From Moorena producens 3L (lineage in GTDB: Bacteria > Cyanobacteriota > Cyanobacteriia > Cyanobacteriales > Coleofasciculaceae), in NCBI RefSeq assembly GCF_000211815.1, contig NZ_GL890954.1:43548-107547 (forward strand): 64,000 nucleotides of DNA, given 5' to 3'. Of this stretch, positions 53,221 to 61,699 are shown piece after piece. The translations under genes were made by a program, and so were the position numbers. The first letter of the stretch is position 1. Every line of letters starts with the position of its first letter. The notes below the pieces were generated by a model, which did no database searches, was not told where the DNA came from, and saw only the letters and a list, made by a program, of their open reading frames with translations.

Positions 53221-54741
53221 TTATCTGCCCATTGGAAAGCGCACCTCGCTTTTGCTCCAATGTATTTGCTGATGGCAGTTCTGATCAACTGCTAGAAGAT
53301 TCTTCGTTTTCCAGTTGTCGTGGTTTCCATCTATGTGATGGAGATGTACATCCTCGTCTTCTAGGAATCTCAATCCGCAATATCCACAGGAATGGTTCTG
53401 CTTTTTCAAAGCTGTTGATGTAGCATCGGAGTATAATCGTGAGTTCCGATTACTCCAGTAAACTAAGTCACCGTCGTAGGGTGACTTAGTCCCCTTTACG
53501 TTTACGTGTTGGTTTTGCTTGTAACCTACCTTTGGGAATGCCTTCTTACATAGTTCATTGGCTTTGTACCGGTTTACCTTCTTTTCCTTACGGAATTTCC
53601 GATTTGCGGTGTGGTTCATGAACCATAGAGAATCCCTTGAGCTGCTCATGTCACAGCTGCTGTGGTAGTTACGCCATCCGCGAACTATAGGAGCTAGTTT
53701 CGTTGCTTTTACTTCAGCACCATAGTTCGAGTTATTAACCACGTGTTTGATTTTTTCGCGTATTTTCCGATGGTTGTCCGCTGAGGGAGTGCATTGGAAT
53801 TTTCCGTTTTTCTGGACTCGGAAGTTCCAGCCCAAGAAATCAAAACCGTCTGTCGTGTTGGTTAGCTTGGTCTTTTCTTCGCTGATTTCCATTCCGCGCT
53901 CTGCTAGGAAGGCTTTTACTTTGTCAAGTATCTTCTCGGCATTGTCTTTTGGCTTTAGGATGAACACCATATCATCTGCGGATCGCAGGCTGGTGTGTAT
54001 ATCCTCTATTCCGTTAAGTGCGATATTAGCTAGTAGGGGGCTTACTACTCCACCTTGTGGGGTTCCTTGCTCAGGGAATTCCGGATTTATTCCGGCCTTG
54101 AGGCAGCGGAATATTCCGTGTTTTAATCCTGTTGGCGCAATTAACCTTATCATGATGGCGTTGTGGGAAATACGGTCAAAGCATTTCTTGATATCTAGTT
54201 CTATGATTCGCTTTTTGATTCCGTTGCTATTAGACCTTAGATTGTTAAACAGTTGTTTTTGTGCGTCTTGGGCACATCTTCCCGTTCTGAATCCGTAGCT
54301 TTTTGCGTGGAACGTGGCCTCGTGGGCTGGTTCTAAGGCGAATTTGGCTAGACATTGCCATGCTCTGTCAGGGATGGTAGGTATTTTCAACATCCTTACT
54401 TTCCCATTCTTTTTAGGGATAGGGATTTCGCGAAGTCGGCTATGCTTCCAGTCTGAAGCATGGTCGTTCAATGTTTCTACCAGTTCCCATCTCTGTCGGT
54501 AGTTGAGGCTTGACTTACCATCAATTCCCGCCGTTTTCTTACCCTTGTTTAGCTGAGTCACTTGACGGACGGCCAAAAGTTGAGCTGCACGGGACTTCAT
54601 AATCAGTTTCTGTAATGACCGTGCCTTCTTCAGGTCGCCATCTCGAACTGCTTTGAACACTCGCTTTTGTAGGCGAAAGAGGTTTTGGCGGAGTTTCTTC
54701 CACTTTTGACTTTTCCAAAAGTCGCTATAACTGGTTGTCAT
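53221..54741 (-). CDS. ltrA: Group II intron reverse transcriptase/maturase with HNH domain, altered active site
   Basis: 506 residues, closely related to the maturase at 16422. RT blocks (KKTAGIDGKSSLNYRQ, FHAKSYGFRTGRCAQD, EQGTPQGGVVSPLLANI), maturase domain (APIVRGWRNYHSS) and HNH-like end (CGYCGLRF, HLHHIDGNHDNWKTKNL). The key motif is SADDMVFI instead of YADDMVIF: one base change (TAC to TCC) replaces the conserved Tyr with Ser. Maturase function could persist while reverse transcription is probably impaired. The frame ends before domain V. Confidence 0.93.
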   Translation of the reverse strand: MTTSYSDFWKSQKWKKLRQNLFRLQKRVFKAVRDGDLKKARSLQKLIMKSRAAQLLAVRQVTQLNKGKKTAGIDGKSSLNYRQRWELVETLNDHASDWKHSRLREIPIPKKNGKVRMLKIPTIPDRAWQCLAKFALEPAHEATFHAKSYGFRTGRCAQDAQKQLFNNLRSNSNGIKKRIIELDIKKCFDRISHNAIMIRLIAPTGLKHGIFRCLKAGINPEFPEQGTPQGGVVSPLLANIALNGIEDIHTSLRSADDMVFILKPKDNAEKILDKVKAFLAERGMEISEEKTKLTNTTDGFDFLGWNFRVQKNGKFQCTPSADNHRKIREKIKHVVNNSNYGAEVKATKLAPIVRGWRNYHSSCDMSSSRDSLWFMNHTANRKFRKEKKVNRYKANELCKKAFPKVGYKQNQHVNVKGTKSPYDGDLVYWSNRNSRLYSDATSTALKKQNHSCGYCGLRFLEDEDVHLHHIDGNHDNWKTKNLLAVDQNCHQQIHWSKSEVRFPMGR

Positions 54742-54929
54742 GCGTCTACTTATACTCTCCTAGAGTTCGTGTTTTCTGAATACCCGCAGCCAGTTTCCGG
54801 CTGCATCCTACCCGACAGTGAGGATTAGACTTGGCATAGCTTACCGAGGGTTCGACCGTTCCTCAGACTCATGTTGCTGTCGTTTTTACTCGTTCCGACT
54901 GTTAGATTGTTTTGATGTTTTAGGGCAGT

Positions 54930-55036
54930 CCGGAGATGAAACCTTAGAATAGTGGAGCCTTACTACAAAATTTTTAACCCTTTTACCCATAGCCGACTAA
55001 CTATAAAGGCTCCACTATTCTTGCGGTAACTTCTAA
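54930..55036. repeat. 105-bp palindromic element, copy 3, inside intron 2
   Basis: Ends CCGGAGATGAAACC and CGGTAACTTCTAA; arms AATAGTGGAGCCTT and AAGGCTCCACTATT. Comparison with intron 1, which lacks it, locates the insertion between CAAATTGG and CTGCCCTA (minus-strand reading). The core between the arms is inverted relative to the outer ends when compared with copies 1 and 2. Confidence 0.9.
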
Positions 55037-55407
55037 CCAATTTGCCTATCCTCTCCTCGGAGTTTACGATTACCGCCAAAAGAGCATCGTGAGGATGTAG
55101 AGGATGAAGTCTCGCATATACTAGTCAGATGGCGGCTTCCGCATAAGACACTTTTTCAGGACTTTTGCTACTGTTACCCATGACATCTTCCCGTTAGCGG
55201 CAGTGTGGCACATCTGATTTACCTCTGATTCCGCCCTGTTGCCAGCGTCACTCTACAGGTTGCCGCCTGTTCGGTGTGGCCAGATAGGGTGTCACTTATC
55301 TCCAAAAGACCACCATCCGAACAGTCAGTTAGGCTTTGAAGGTTTTCCTTCGCGCCCCTAGCTCATAAGCCTTGTATTGTAAGGTTCCTAGCTAGAACGA
55401 GCCGCAC

Positions 55408-55660
55408 TTTGGCGTTCGGTGTAGGGTAGGTTTGAAGGTTGGATGCTTGAAGGGTTGTTCACGTAGCGTGGCCTTTTGGCCAAGGTTGCATGCTTGAAAA
55501 CTAGTCTTCTAACCTTCAACCGGTTAACCTTGGCCAATAGGCCACGCTACGCGAACAACCGGTTAACCTTCAACCGGTTAACCTTGGCCAATAGGCCACG
55601 CTACGCGAACAACCGGTTAACCTTCAACCGGTTAACTTTTAACCTGTTAACTTTTAACCT
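55408..55660. repeat. Dispersed repeats, 5' exon of intron 2
   Basis: At least three TTGGCCAATAGGCCACGCTA units alternate with GGTTAACCTTCAACCGGTTA. The stretch next to the intron (55408-55430) is the reverse of CCCTACACCGAACGCCAAA, the 5' exon flank. No gene. Confidence 0.9.
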
Positions 55661-56788
55661 TCACCCTAAACAGTCCTTCAATCCATAAACCACCTGTTGC
55701 TGTTCCTCAACGGTAAGTTCTGGGAACATTGGCAGGGACAATACTTCATGGCAGACTTGCTCAGCAACTGGAAACTGACCGATTTGATAGCCTAAGTCTT
55801 TGTAGACTGGCTGCAAGTGTAACGGCAGGGGGTAATAGACCATAGAACTAATACCTGCCTGCTTTAATTTTTGGCGCACCTCGTCCCGATAGTTGCTATT
55901 GCTACTATCTTGAGTTAGGCGAATGGTGTACTGGTTCCAGACGGAGTTTCCCCCAGGGGTTTCCCGAGGCAGGATTATCTCAGGTAATGGCTCCAATAAC
56001 TGGTGATACCGGGTTGCTACCTGACGACGGGCATTGTTCCAGCCATCGAGATAGGGTAGCTTTACGTTAAGAATAGCCGCTTGTAGGGCATCTAAACGGC
56101 TGTTGATGCCATTGACTTGATGGTAATAGCCCGAGCATCTGCCATGGTCTCGCAGCATCCGTATTGAGGCCGCAATAGTTTTGTCATTGGTAGTTACCGC
56201 ACCACCATCGCCACAGGTTCCCAGATTCTTGGTGGGATAGAAGCTAAAGCAACCAATATGTCCAATACTGCCAACCTTTTTTCCCACCCATTCAGCACCA
56301 GTCCCTTGGGCGCAGTCTTCAATGACTGCAAGACAATGAGTCTTGGCGATATCCATCACAGCAGTCATATGAACTGGCTGTCCGAATAGGTGAACTGGTA
56401 TGATTGCTCTAGTATTATGGGTAATTGCTTTCTCAATCTGATTGAGATCAATATTAAAGGTTTCGGCATTGATATCGACAAAGACTGGGGTAGCACCAAC
56501 TTCAGCAATTACTTCAGCGGTGGCGATGAAGGTGAAGGGTGTGGTAATTACCTCATCACCAGGTCCGATATCTAAAGCTCGCAGGGCGAGATAGAGAGCG
56601 TCTGTACCAGAGTTACATCCAATGCATTCCAGGGTACCGGTGTAAGCGGCAAACTGTTGCTCAAAGTGCTCTACCACTGGACCACCAATATAACGTCCAG
56701 AAGAAAGAACCTCACCGACAGCAGCACTGACTTGTTCTCCAATCACCTGGTACTGCCGTGTTAAGTCAAGAGGGGGTATAGTATTCAC
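55661..56788 (-). CDS. DegT/DnrJ/EryC1/StrS aminotransferase
   Basis: 375 residues, a PLP-dependent fold-type I enzyme. Marks: GRYIGGPVVEHFEQQFAAYT, CNSGTDALYLALRALDIGPG, EDCAQGTGAEWVGKKVGS, and the PLP lysine in FSFYPTKNLGTCGDGGAV. The family transfers amino groups to keto-sugars for surface polysaccharide or secondary metabolites. No sugar pathway genes are next to it, so the substrate is unknown. Start MNTIPPLDLTRQYQV is typical. Confidence 0.94.
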   Translation of the reverse strand: MNTIPPLDLTRQYQVIGEQVSAAVGEVLSSGRYIGGPVVEHFEQQFAAYTGTLECIGCNSGTDALYLALRALDIGPGDEVITTPFTFIATAEVIAEVGATPVFVDINAETFNIDLNQIEKAITHNTRAIIPVHLFGQPVHMTAVMDIAKTHCLAVIEDCAQGTGAEWVGKKVGSIGHIGCFSFYPTKNLGTCGDGGAVTTNDKTIAASIRMLRDHGRCSGYYHQVNGINSRLDALQAAILNVKLPYLDGWNNARRQVATRYHQLLEPLPEIILPRETPGGNSVWNQYTIRLTQDSSNSNYRDEVRQKLKQAGISSMVYYPLPLHLQPVYKDLGYQIGQFPVAEQVCHEVLSLPMFPELTVEEQQQVVYGLKDCLG

Positions 56789-56901
56789 TTGTTCCTCACA
56801 CCTTAAGTTGTTTTTAATTAAAACAGAATTTTTTGCAAAAAGGGTTCAAATTTTACCTGCACGATCTGACACAATGGATGAAAACAAATTAGCTGTGGTG
56901 G

Positions 56902-57684
56902 TTGGTGGATTCTTTAATTGAACTCGATCTTAGCGATTTAGCGTGGGGATTGGCCATGATGGCGATCGCAATTGGTTTATCCAGCTGGCAAAGGCTGGGT
57001 TTGGAAGTTCAACTAGCGATCGCAACTGGCCGAACTATCGTACAACTCATTGTTGTGGGATATGTGCTGGCTATCATTTTTGCCTTAGATCACCCGATCC
57101 CTGTTTTAGCTATCTTAATGGTAATGCTGACTATTGGTACGATTACTGCTCGAAATCGGATTAGTAACCACAAGATACCGAGGCTGTTACCGATAGTATT
57201 CAGTTCCCTGTTTTTCAGTACAGCATTGACTTTAGTCTATACAAATCTATTGATGATTCAACCAGAACCTTGGTATGCACCCCAGTACCTGATTCCCTTA
57301 GGAGGTATTGTGCTGGGCAATGCCATGAATGGGGCTGCGATCGCAGGGGAACGCTTAGTTAGCACCATTAGCAATAGCACTCTAGAAATCGAAACCCATT
57401 TAAGCTTAGGCGCAACGGGACAACAAGCAGTAGCCGGTTACCGTAAGGATGCGATTCGGGCTGGGTTGATTCCTACTCTTAACTCGATGATGGTAGTGGG
57501 ACTGGTGACTTTACCGGGAATCATCACAGGTCAATTGTTAAGTGGTATTGAGCCCTTGAATGCTGCTTCCTATCAGATCTTAATTATGTTTATGCTCGCA
57601 TTTACTAATTTGATCGCAACCTTATTGATCACTTATGGGTTGACACGGCAATTTTTTAATCAGTATGAGCAGTTAACGATATAG
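56902..57684 (+). CDS. FetB/YbbM-type (UPF0014) transporter permease
   Basis: 260 residues with six to seven membrane segments (LAWGLAMMAIAIGLSSW, TIVQLIVVGYVLAIIFAL, MMVVGLVTLPGIITGQLL, ILIMFMLAFTNLIATLLIT). Family marks: LEVQLAIATGRTIVQL, LGNAMNGAAIAGERL, LSLGATGQQAVAGYRKDAIR and IPTLNSMMVVGLVTLPG. FetB homologues work with an ATPase (FetA) in iron export or metal balance; no ATPase gene is adjacent. The start is TTG 56902. Confidence 0.9.
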   Translation: MVDSLIELDLSDLAWGLAMMAIAIGLSSWQRLGLEVQLAIATGRTIVQLIVVGYVLAIIFALDHPIPVLAILMVMLTIGTITARNRISNHKIPRLLPIVFSSLFFSTALTLVYTNLLMIQPEPWYAPQYLIPLGGIVLGNAMNGAAIAGERLVSTISNSTLEIETHLSLGATGQQAVAGYRKDAIRAGLIPTLNSMMVVGLVTLPGIITGQLLSGIEPLNAASYQILIMFMLAFTNLIATLLITYGLTRQFFNQYEQLTI

Positions 57685-57712
57685 CAGTTATCAATATTGA
57701 TAACTGCTATAT
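57679..57712. terminator. Perfect palindrome between convergent genes
   Basis: ATATAGCAGTTATCA-ATAT-TGATAACTGCTATAT, a 15-bp perfect stem overlapping the fetB-like stop codon and lying 6 nt from the ycf51-like stop. A likely bidirectional terminator. Confidence 0.7.
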
Positions 57713-57717
57713 ACTCC

Positions 57718-58230
57718 TTACTCTTGAGGCAATTGAGCAAATTCTTCGGAATAGACTTCAATCACCATATCTGGATCATCACGCTGAGAAAGCGATCGCA
57801 TAACCTGACCCAACAATACCGGCTTGGATACACCAGCTTCCGGATGGATAATCGTCCGGGCTCGAATTGTTAACTGGTTATTTGCGCCACCGAGGCGTCC
57901 ATAGGAATAAAAATTACTAGCAGCTTGGCGCAGTGTCGCTTCTACTTCTGACTCTGTAGCACTAGGGGGCAAAGCAATCACCGTTTGGTTGCCACCATTA
58001 TCGTAGACTACAGTATATCGGATTGCCCCTGGAATGGTAGTACGGGTAAACGGTACTAAGGATAACGAGAAAAAGCTAGCCGTTAGCACCAGCATAAACC
58101 CAGTGACTCCCACCAGGCGAAACCGGAGACCCCATTTGAAGATAAAACCGAGTATAGCAATCAAGCCACAGGCTAAAGTCAGAATACCTGCCCATTGAGT
58201 GTAGATCAGAAAATCAGCTGTTGTTGGCAT
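57718..58230 (-). CDS. Ycf51-like membrane protein
   Basis: 170 residues. Two N-terminal membrane segments (WAGILTLACGLIAILGFIF, LVGVTGFMLVLTASFFSLSL) and a soluble beta domain (IRYTVVYDNGGNQTVIALPP, NQLTIRARTIIHPEAGVSKP). This layout fits the Ycf51 family conserved in cyanobacteria and some plastids, of unknown function. Start MPTTADFLIYTQWAG. Monocistronic. Confidence 0.85.
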   Translation of the reverse strand: MPTTADFLIYTQWAGILTLACGLIAILGFIFKWGLRFRLVGVTGFMLVLTASFFSLSLVPFTRTTIPGAIRYTVVYDNGGNQTVIALPPSATESEVEATLRQAASNFYSYGRLGGANNQLTIRARTIIHPEAGVSKPVLLGQVMRSLSQRDDPDMVIEVYSEEFAQLPQE

Positions 58231-58350
58231 AGTTTAGAGATTTAGTAATATAGCATTTTTATTTGACTTGTGAATATACTCCCTTAAGGAAAGGCAAGAG
58301 GCAAGAGTTAATCAAGTATAGAAGGATTTTTGGCCGCGCTGCATCTTAAC

Positions 58351-58416
58351 GTAGGGTGGGCAAATTTTTATGAGCTATAATACTCAAAATTACCCTACTA
58401 TTTTTGCCCACCCGAC
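58351..58416. repeat. GTAGGGTGGGCAAA palindromic repeat, copy 1
   Basis: GTAGGGTGGGCAAATTTTTA ... TTTTTGCCCACC with a CTATAATACTCAAAA centre. Preceded by TTTTTGGCCGCGCTGCATCT, as is copy 4. Confidence 0.9.
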
Positions 58417-58447
58417 CAGTAAAAAAAATCCTAATTCAATTAGGGTT

Positions 58448-58541
58448 AGGGTGGGCAAATTTTTATGATCTATAATACTCAAAATCACCCAACTATTTTT
58501 CCCTATCCTACAAGCTAGAGGATTTTTTGCCCACCCTACAA
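58448..58541. repeat. GTAGGGTGGGCAAA palindromic repeat, copy 2
   Basis: A diverged copy: the right arm is CCCTATCCTACAAG, followed by another TTTTTTGCCCACCCTACAAG, as if two right ends were joined. Confidence 0.8.
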
Positions 58542-58562
58542 GTAAAAAAAATCCTAATTCAA

Positions 58563-58630
58563 GTAGGGTGGGCAAATTTTTATGATCTATAATACTCAAA
58601 ATACCCCTACGGTTTTTGCCCACCCTACAA
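58563..58630. repeat. GTAGGGTGGGCAAA palindromic repeat, copy 3
   Basis: Full-length copy with arms GTAGGGTGGGCAAA and TTTTTGCCCACCCTAC. Confidence 0.9.
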
Positions 58631-58688
58631 GCTGAATCTTACTGACTATATAAGGATTTAAGGATTTTTGGCCGTGCTGCATCTTAAA

Positions 58689-58757
58689 GTAGGGTGGGCA
58701 AATTTTTATGAGCTATAATACTCAAAATACCCCTACGGTTTTTGCCCACCCTACAAG
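58689..58757. repeat. GTAGGGTGGGCAAA palindromic repeat, copy 4
   Basis: Nearly identical to copy 3. The GGATTTTTGGCCGTGCTGCA leader at about 58664 repeats the one before copy 1, so a larger unit was duplicated. Confidence 0.9.
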
Positions 58758-58893
58758 CTACTAGATGTTGCTTACGACTATCACGTTCCTGTTCAAAAGA
58801 CGTAAATTTATCTGGTTTAGCAATAGCCCTAAGGAGTTTAGTTGAAACTGGTTTAATTGAGACCATCAGAGATCACTAGAGACCATTTATTAA

Positions 58894-58966
58894 GTAAAAT
58901 TATAAAATAAAATTATAAAATAAAATTATAAAATAAAATTATAAAATAAAATTATAAAATAAAAAC
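58894..58966. repeat. 13-nt tandem repeat (TAAAATTATAAAA)
   Basis: Five near-perfect A+T units about 100 nt upstream of ychF. Could be part of its promoter region. Confidence 0.9.
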
Positions 58967-59067
58967 CAAGAAGATAAGCGATAATTGGGACAACAGTAGA
59001 ACAACTGGCCGATCGGTTCAAGTTTCTATTGCCCATTGTCCATTTTAAAGTACTATAATATACTGCT

Positions 59068-60159
59068 ATGCTAAGAGCTGGAATTGTTGGACTGCCCAAT
59101 GTAGGCAAATCAACCTTATTTAATGCCCTAGTTGCCAATGCCAAGGCAGATGCTGCGAATTTCCCTTTTTGTACCATTGAGCCGAATGTCGGTGTAGTTG
59201 CTGTCCCAGATCAGCGGTTGCAGGTTCTGGCCAAGATTTCTGAATCTGAGAAAATTGTGCCAACTCGGATTGAGTTTGTGGATATTGCTGGTTTAGTCAA
59301 GGGAGCCAGTAAAGGCGAAGGCTTGGGTAACCAGTTTTTAGCCAATATCCGAGAAGTCGATGCGATTGTCCATGTGGTGCGCTGCTTTGATGATGATGAC
59401 ATCATCCATGTTTCCGGCTCCGTTGACCCAGCTCGGGATATTGAAGTCATTAATTTAGAATTAGCCTTAGCTGATTTAGGGCAAGTTGAACGCCGGATTG
59501 AGCGTACCCGGAAGCAAGCTCGTAGTAACAAAGATGCCAAGATGGAACTTGATGCCTTGGAAACCTTGAGTGCTGGGTTGAATGAAGGCAAATTAGTGCG
59601 CCAGATTAGTTTAACAGAAGAAGAAGCCGAGTCAGTCAAGCAATTGGGGTTACTGACCAGTAAGCCAGTTATCTATGCCGCTAATGTATCTGAAGATGAC
59701 TTAGCCACTGGCAATGACTGGGTCGAGCAAGTGCGGCAAATTGCTGCTACCGAAGATGCTCAAGTGGTAGTGGTTTCTGCTCAAGTAGAGTCAGAACTAA
59801 TTGAGTTACCTGAGGAAGACCGAGAGGATTTTCTTCAGTCCCTTGGTGTAGAAGAAGGGGGATTAAAATCCTTGATTGGCGCTACCTACGAATTGTTGGG
59901 TTTACGTACCTTTCTGACCACTGGTCCCCAGGAAACTCGGGCGTGGACTATTGCTGCTGGTATGAAAGCCCCCCAAGCGGCTGGGACAATTCACTCGGAT
60001 TTTGAGCGAGGCTTTATTCGGGCAGAAACCATTGCTTATGGGGATTTGGTAGCTGCTGGAGCGATGACCGCTGCTAAGGAAAAAGGGTTAGTTCGCTCAG
60101 AAGGTAAAGATTATGTTGTACAAGAGGGAGATGTGATGCTTTTCCGCTTTAATGTGTAA
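59068..60159 (+). CDS. ychF: Ribosome-associated ATPase YchF (Obg-like)
   Basis: 363 residues. G1 GIVGLPNVGKSTLFNAL, then FPFCTIEPNVGVVAVPD, G3 FVDIAGLVKGASKGEGLGN, and the ATP-preferring NVSEDD region in place of NKxD. The C-terminal TGS-like domain has LTTGPQETRAWTIAAGMKAP and GKDYVVQEGDVMLFRFNV. YchF/OLA1 hydrolyses ATP and binds ribosomes in stress responses. Start ATG 59068; a TATAAT at 59054-59059 is so close that the transcript may be leaderless. The holin-like gene follows 27 nt later. Confidence 0.97.
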   Translation: MLRAGIVGLPNVGKSTLFNALVANAKADAANFPFCTIEPNVGVVAVPDQRLQVLAKISESEKIVPTRIEFVDIAGLVKGASKGEGLGNQFLANIREVDAIVHVVRCFDDDDIIHVSGSVDPARDIEVINLELALADLGQVERRIERTRKQARSNKDAKMELDALETLSAGLNEGKLVRQISLTEEEAESVKQLGLLTSKPVIYAANVSEDDLATGNDWVEQVRQIAATEDAQVVVVSAQVESELIELPEEDREDFLQSLGVEEGGLKSLIGATYELLGLRTFLTTGPQETRAWTIAAGMKAPQAAGTIHSDFERGFIRAETIAYGDLVAAGAMTAAKEKGLVRSEGKDYVVQEGDVMLFRFNV

Positions 60160-60186
60160 GTAGTGGTGCTCTAAAAGGTGATACCC

Positions 60187-60543
60187 ATGGATATTATTAG
60201 TCTTTTAATTGCCTGTTTGGTTACTGCCGTCAGTTTGTTGATCATTTCCAAACTCCCAACTGGTGTCGAGATTGATAGTTTTGAGAAAGCATTGGTTTCA
60301 GCAGTGGTGTTCGGCATTCTCAATGCCCTATTGAAACCAATCCTGATTGTTTTATCTCTTCCTCTGACTATCTTGACTGTTGGGCTTTTTGCTATTGTGG
60401 TCAACGCGATTATTTTTGGCTTAGCCGCTGCTTTGGTAACAGGATTCCGACTTCGCTGGGGATTTTGGAGCGCTTTGATTGGCGCAATTGCCCTTGGTTT
60501 CGTTAATTCCTTGATCTATAAGCTGCTCGGAACCTTGGCTTGA
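60187..60543 (+). CDS. Phage-holin-like four-TM membrane protein (PF04020 type)
   Basis: 118 residues from ATG 60187, with AAAAGGTG just upstream; a GTG at 60178 would add three residues. Four membrane segments: IISLLIACLVTAVSLLII, ALVSAVVFGILNALL, LTILTVGLFAIVVNAIIFGL and SALIGAIALGFVNSL. This is the conserved small membrane family annotated as phage holin or YvlD-like; here it is a chromosomal housekeeping protein of unknown role. Follows ychF closely on the same strand, perhaps co-transcribed. Confidence 0.85.
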   Translation: MDIISLLIACLVTAVSLLIISKLPTGVEIDSFEKALVSAVVFGILNALLKPILIVLSLPLTILTVGLFAIVVNAIIFGLAAALVTGFRLRWGFWSALIGAIALGFVNSLIYKLLGTLA

Positions 60544-60866
60544 TTGTTGGTCACTAACTGGTAAACACACAGGTAAAAGACAGGTAAACACACAGCTTAA
60601 GCTGTCAGCTCTCAGCCGTCAGCTAATCAACGGGAGATAGTAAACAAGCATCTGGGTTACTGGTAGGACTGCTTGAAAATCCCTGCTCGTTTTACTCATC
60701 TGACCCCGTGCAGCGATCGCGCCTGCTATCAGCTCTCAGCTTTTGAATAAAAAAGCTGAGAGCTGACGGCTGAGAGCTGACGGCTGACGGCTGAGAGCTG
60801 ACGGCACCTCAAGTAGCGCATATGCTTACCAAAATACTATCTCCTAAAGCATAATTCCGAAACTAT
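60544..60866. repeat. Heptamer-rich gap
   Basis: Repeated GCTGAGAGCTGACGGCTGAG and TCAGCTCTCAGC tracts that can pair with each other (about 60600-60620 against 60730-60800). One GCGATCGC lies at 60714. No gene. Confidence 0.8.
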
Positions 60867-61664
60867 ATGAATTCAATCGCACCAGCAGTCTACATTATCG
60901 GTGCTGGACCAGGCGCTCCAGACTTATTAACTGTCAAAGCCTTGAAAATCCTCCAAAAGGCAGATGTTATTATCGTGGCAGATTCTCTAGTGCCCAAACA
61001 GATGTTAGAGAGTGTTCGGGCTGATGCCGAAATTATTCGCTCTGGCAACAAAACCCTAGAAGAGATTGTGCCACTGATGATTGAACGGGTGCGATCGCAT
61101 AAATCTGTGGTCAGGCTACACTCAGGAGATTTGACTCTATATAGTGCTATCCACGAGCAAATGCAAGCTCTAAAGGAAGCCTCTATTCCCTTTGAACTTA
61201 TCCCAGGCATCAGCGCCTTTCAAGCAGCAGCCGCACAACTTGGTGTTGAGCTAACTATACCGGGATTAGTACAAACGATTATCCTGACCCGGATCAGTGG
61301 TCGTGCTTCTGCGGTCCCAGACTCAGAGGAATTAGCATCCCTAGCTGCCCATCAAGCTAGTTTGTGCCTCTATCTGAGTGCTCGTCATGTAGAAGCGGCT
61401 CAAGCCAAACTCCTAAAACACTATTCTGCTGATACACCAGTAGCGGTTTGCTTCCGCATTGGCTGGCCAGATGAAAAAATTTGGCTAGTTGACCTTGATA
61501 AAATGGCAGCAACTACTCATGAGCACAATTTAATTCGGACAACCCTTTACTTAATCAGTCCGGCACTAAAGACGGCTTTAAACCGTGATGGCCTTAAAAC
61601 CCGTTCCCGTCTCTATCATCCCGAACACTCTCACCTCTTTCGTCCTCACCCTTCTATTGTATAA
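60867..61664 (+). CDS. cobM: Precorrin-4 C11-methyltransferase
   Basis: 265 residues. A SAM-dependent tetrapyrrole methylase of the corrin pathway. Motifs: VYIIGAGPGAPDLLTVKALK, VVRLHSGDLTLYSAIHEQM, IPGISAFQAAAAQLGVELT and the C-terminal LIRTTLYLISPALK. The N-terminal GAGPGxPDL and the RLHSGD motif place it with CobM/CbiF. Start ATG 60867. Not linked to other cobalamin genes; cobB is 33 kb away. No cobalamin riboswitch was recognised upstream. Confidence 0.94.
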   Translation: MNSIAPAVYIIGAGPGAPDLLTVKALKILQKADVIIVADSLVPKQMLESVRADAEIIRSGNKTLEEIVPLMIERVRSHKSVVRLHSGDLTLYSAIHEQMQALKEASIPFELIPGISAFQAAAAQLGVELTIPGLVQTIILTRISGRASAVPDSEELASLAAHQASLCLYLSARHVEAAQAKLLKHYSADTPVAVCFRIGWPDEKIWLVDLDKMAATTHEHNLIRTTLYLISPALKTALNRDGLKTRSRLYHPEHSHLFRPHPSIV

Positions 61665-61699
61665 GATATATGATATAACATTAATTTTTGTGTGAAAGT

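Larger units (their letters stand above)
53107..55407 (-). mobile_element. Group II intron 2, inserted in a dispersed repeat
   Basis: 2,301 nt. 5' end GTGCGG (from 55407 leftward), 3' end GACTCTAAC (53107). Domain V lies at 53150-53183. EBS1 TTTGGC (complement of 55075-55080) pairs perfectly with the last six upstream exon bases, GCCAAA. Removing the intron rebuilds ACACCGAACGCCAAAGGCGA, nearly identical to intact repeat sequence at about 38711-38730. Copy 3 of the 105-bp palindrome (54930-55036) has inserted into its RNA domains. The maturase frame is 53221-54741. Confidence 0.9.

Noticed and set aside
53747..54298. 183-residue plus-strand frame
   Set aside because: Antisense shadow of the intron 2 maturase.
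59211..59639. 142-residue minus-strand frame opposite ychF
   Set aside because: Antisense shadow of ychF, Ser/Arg-rich low-complexity translation.
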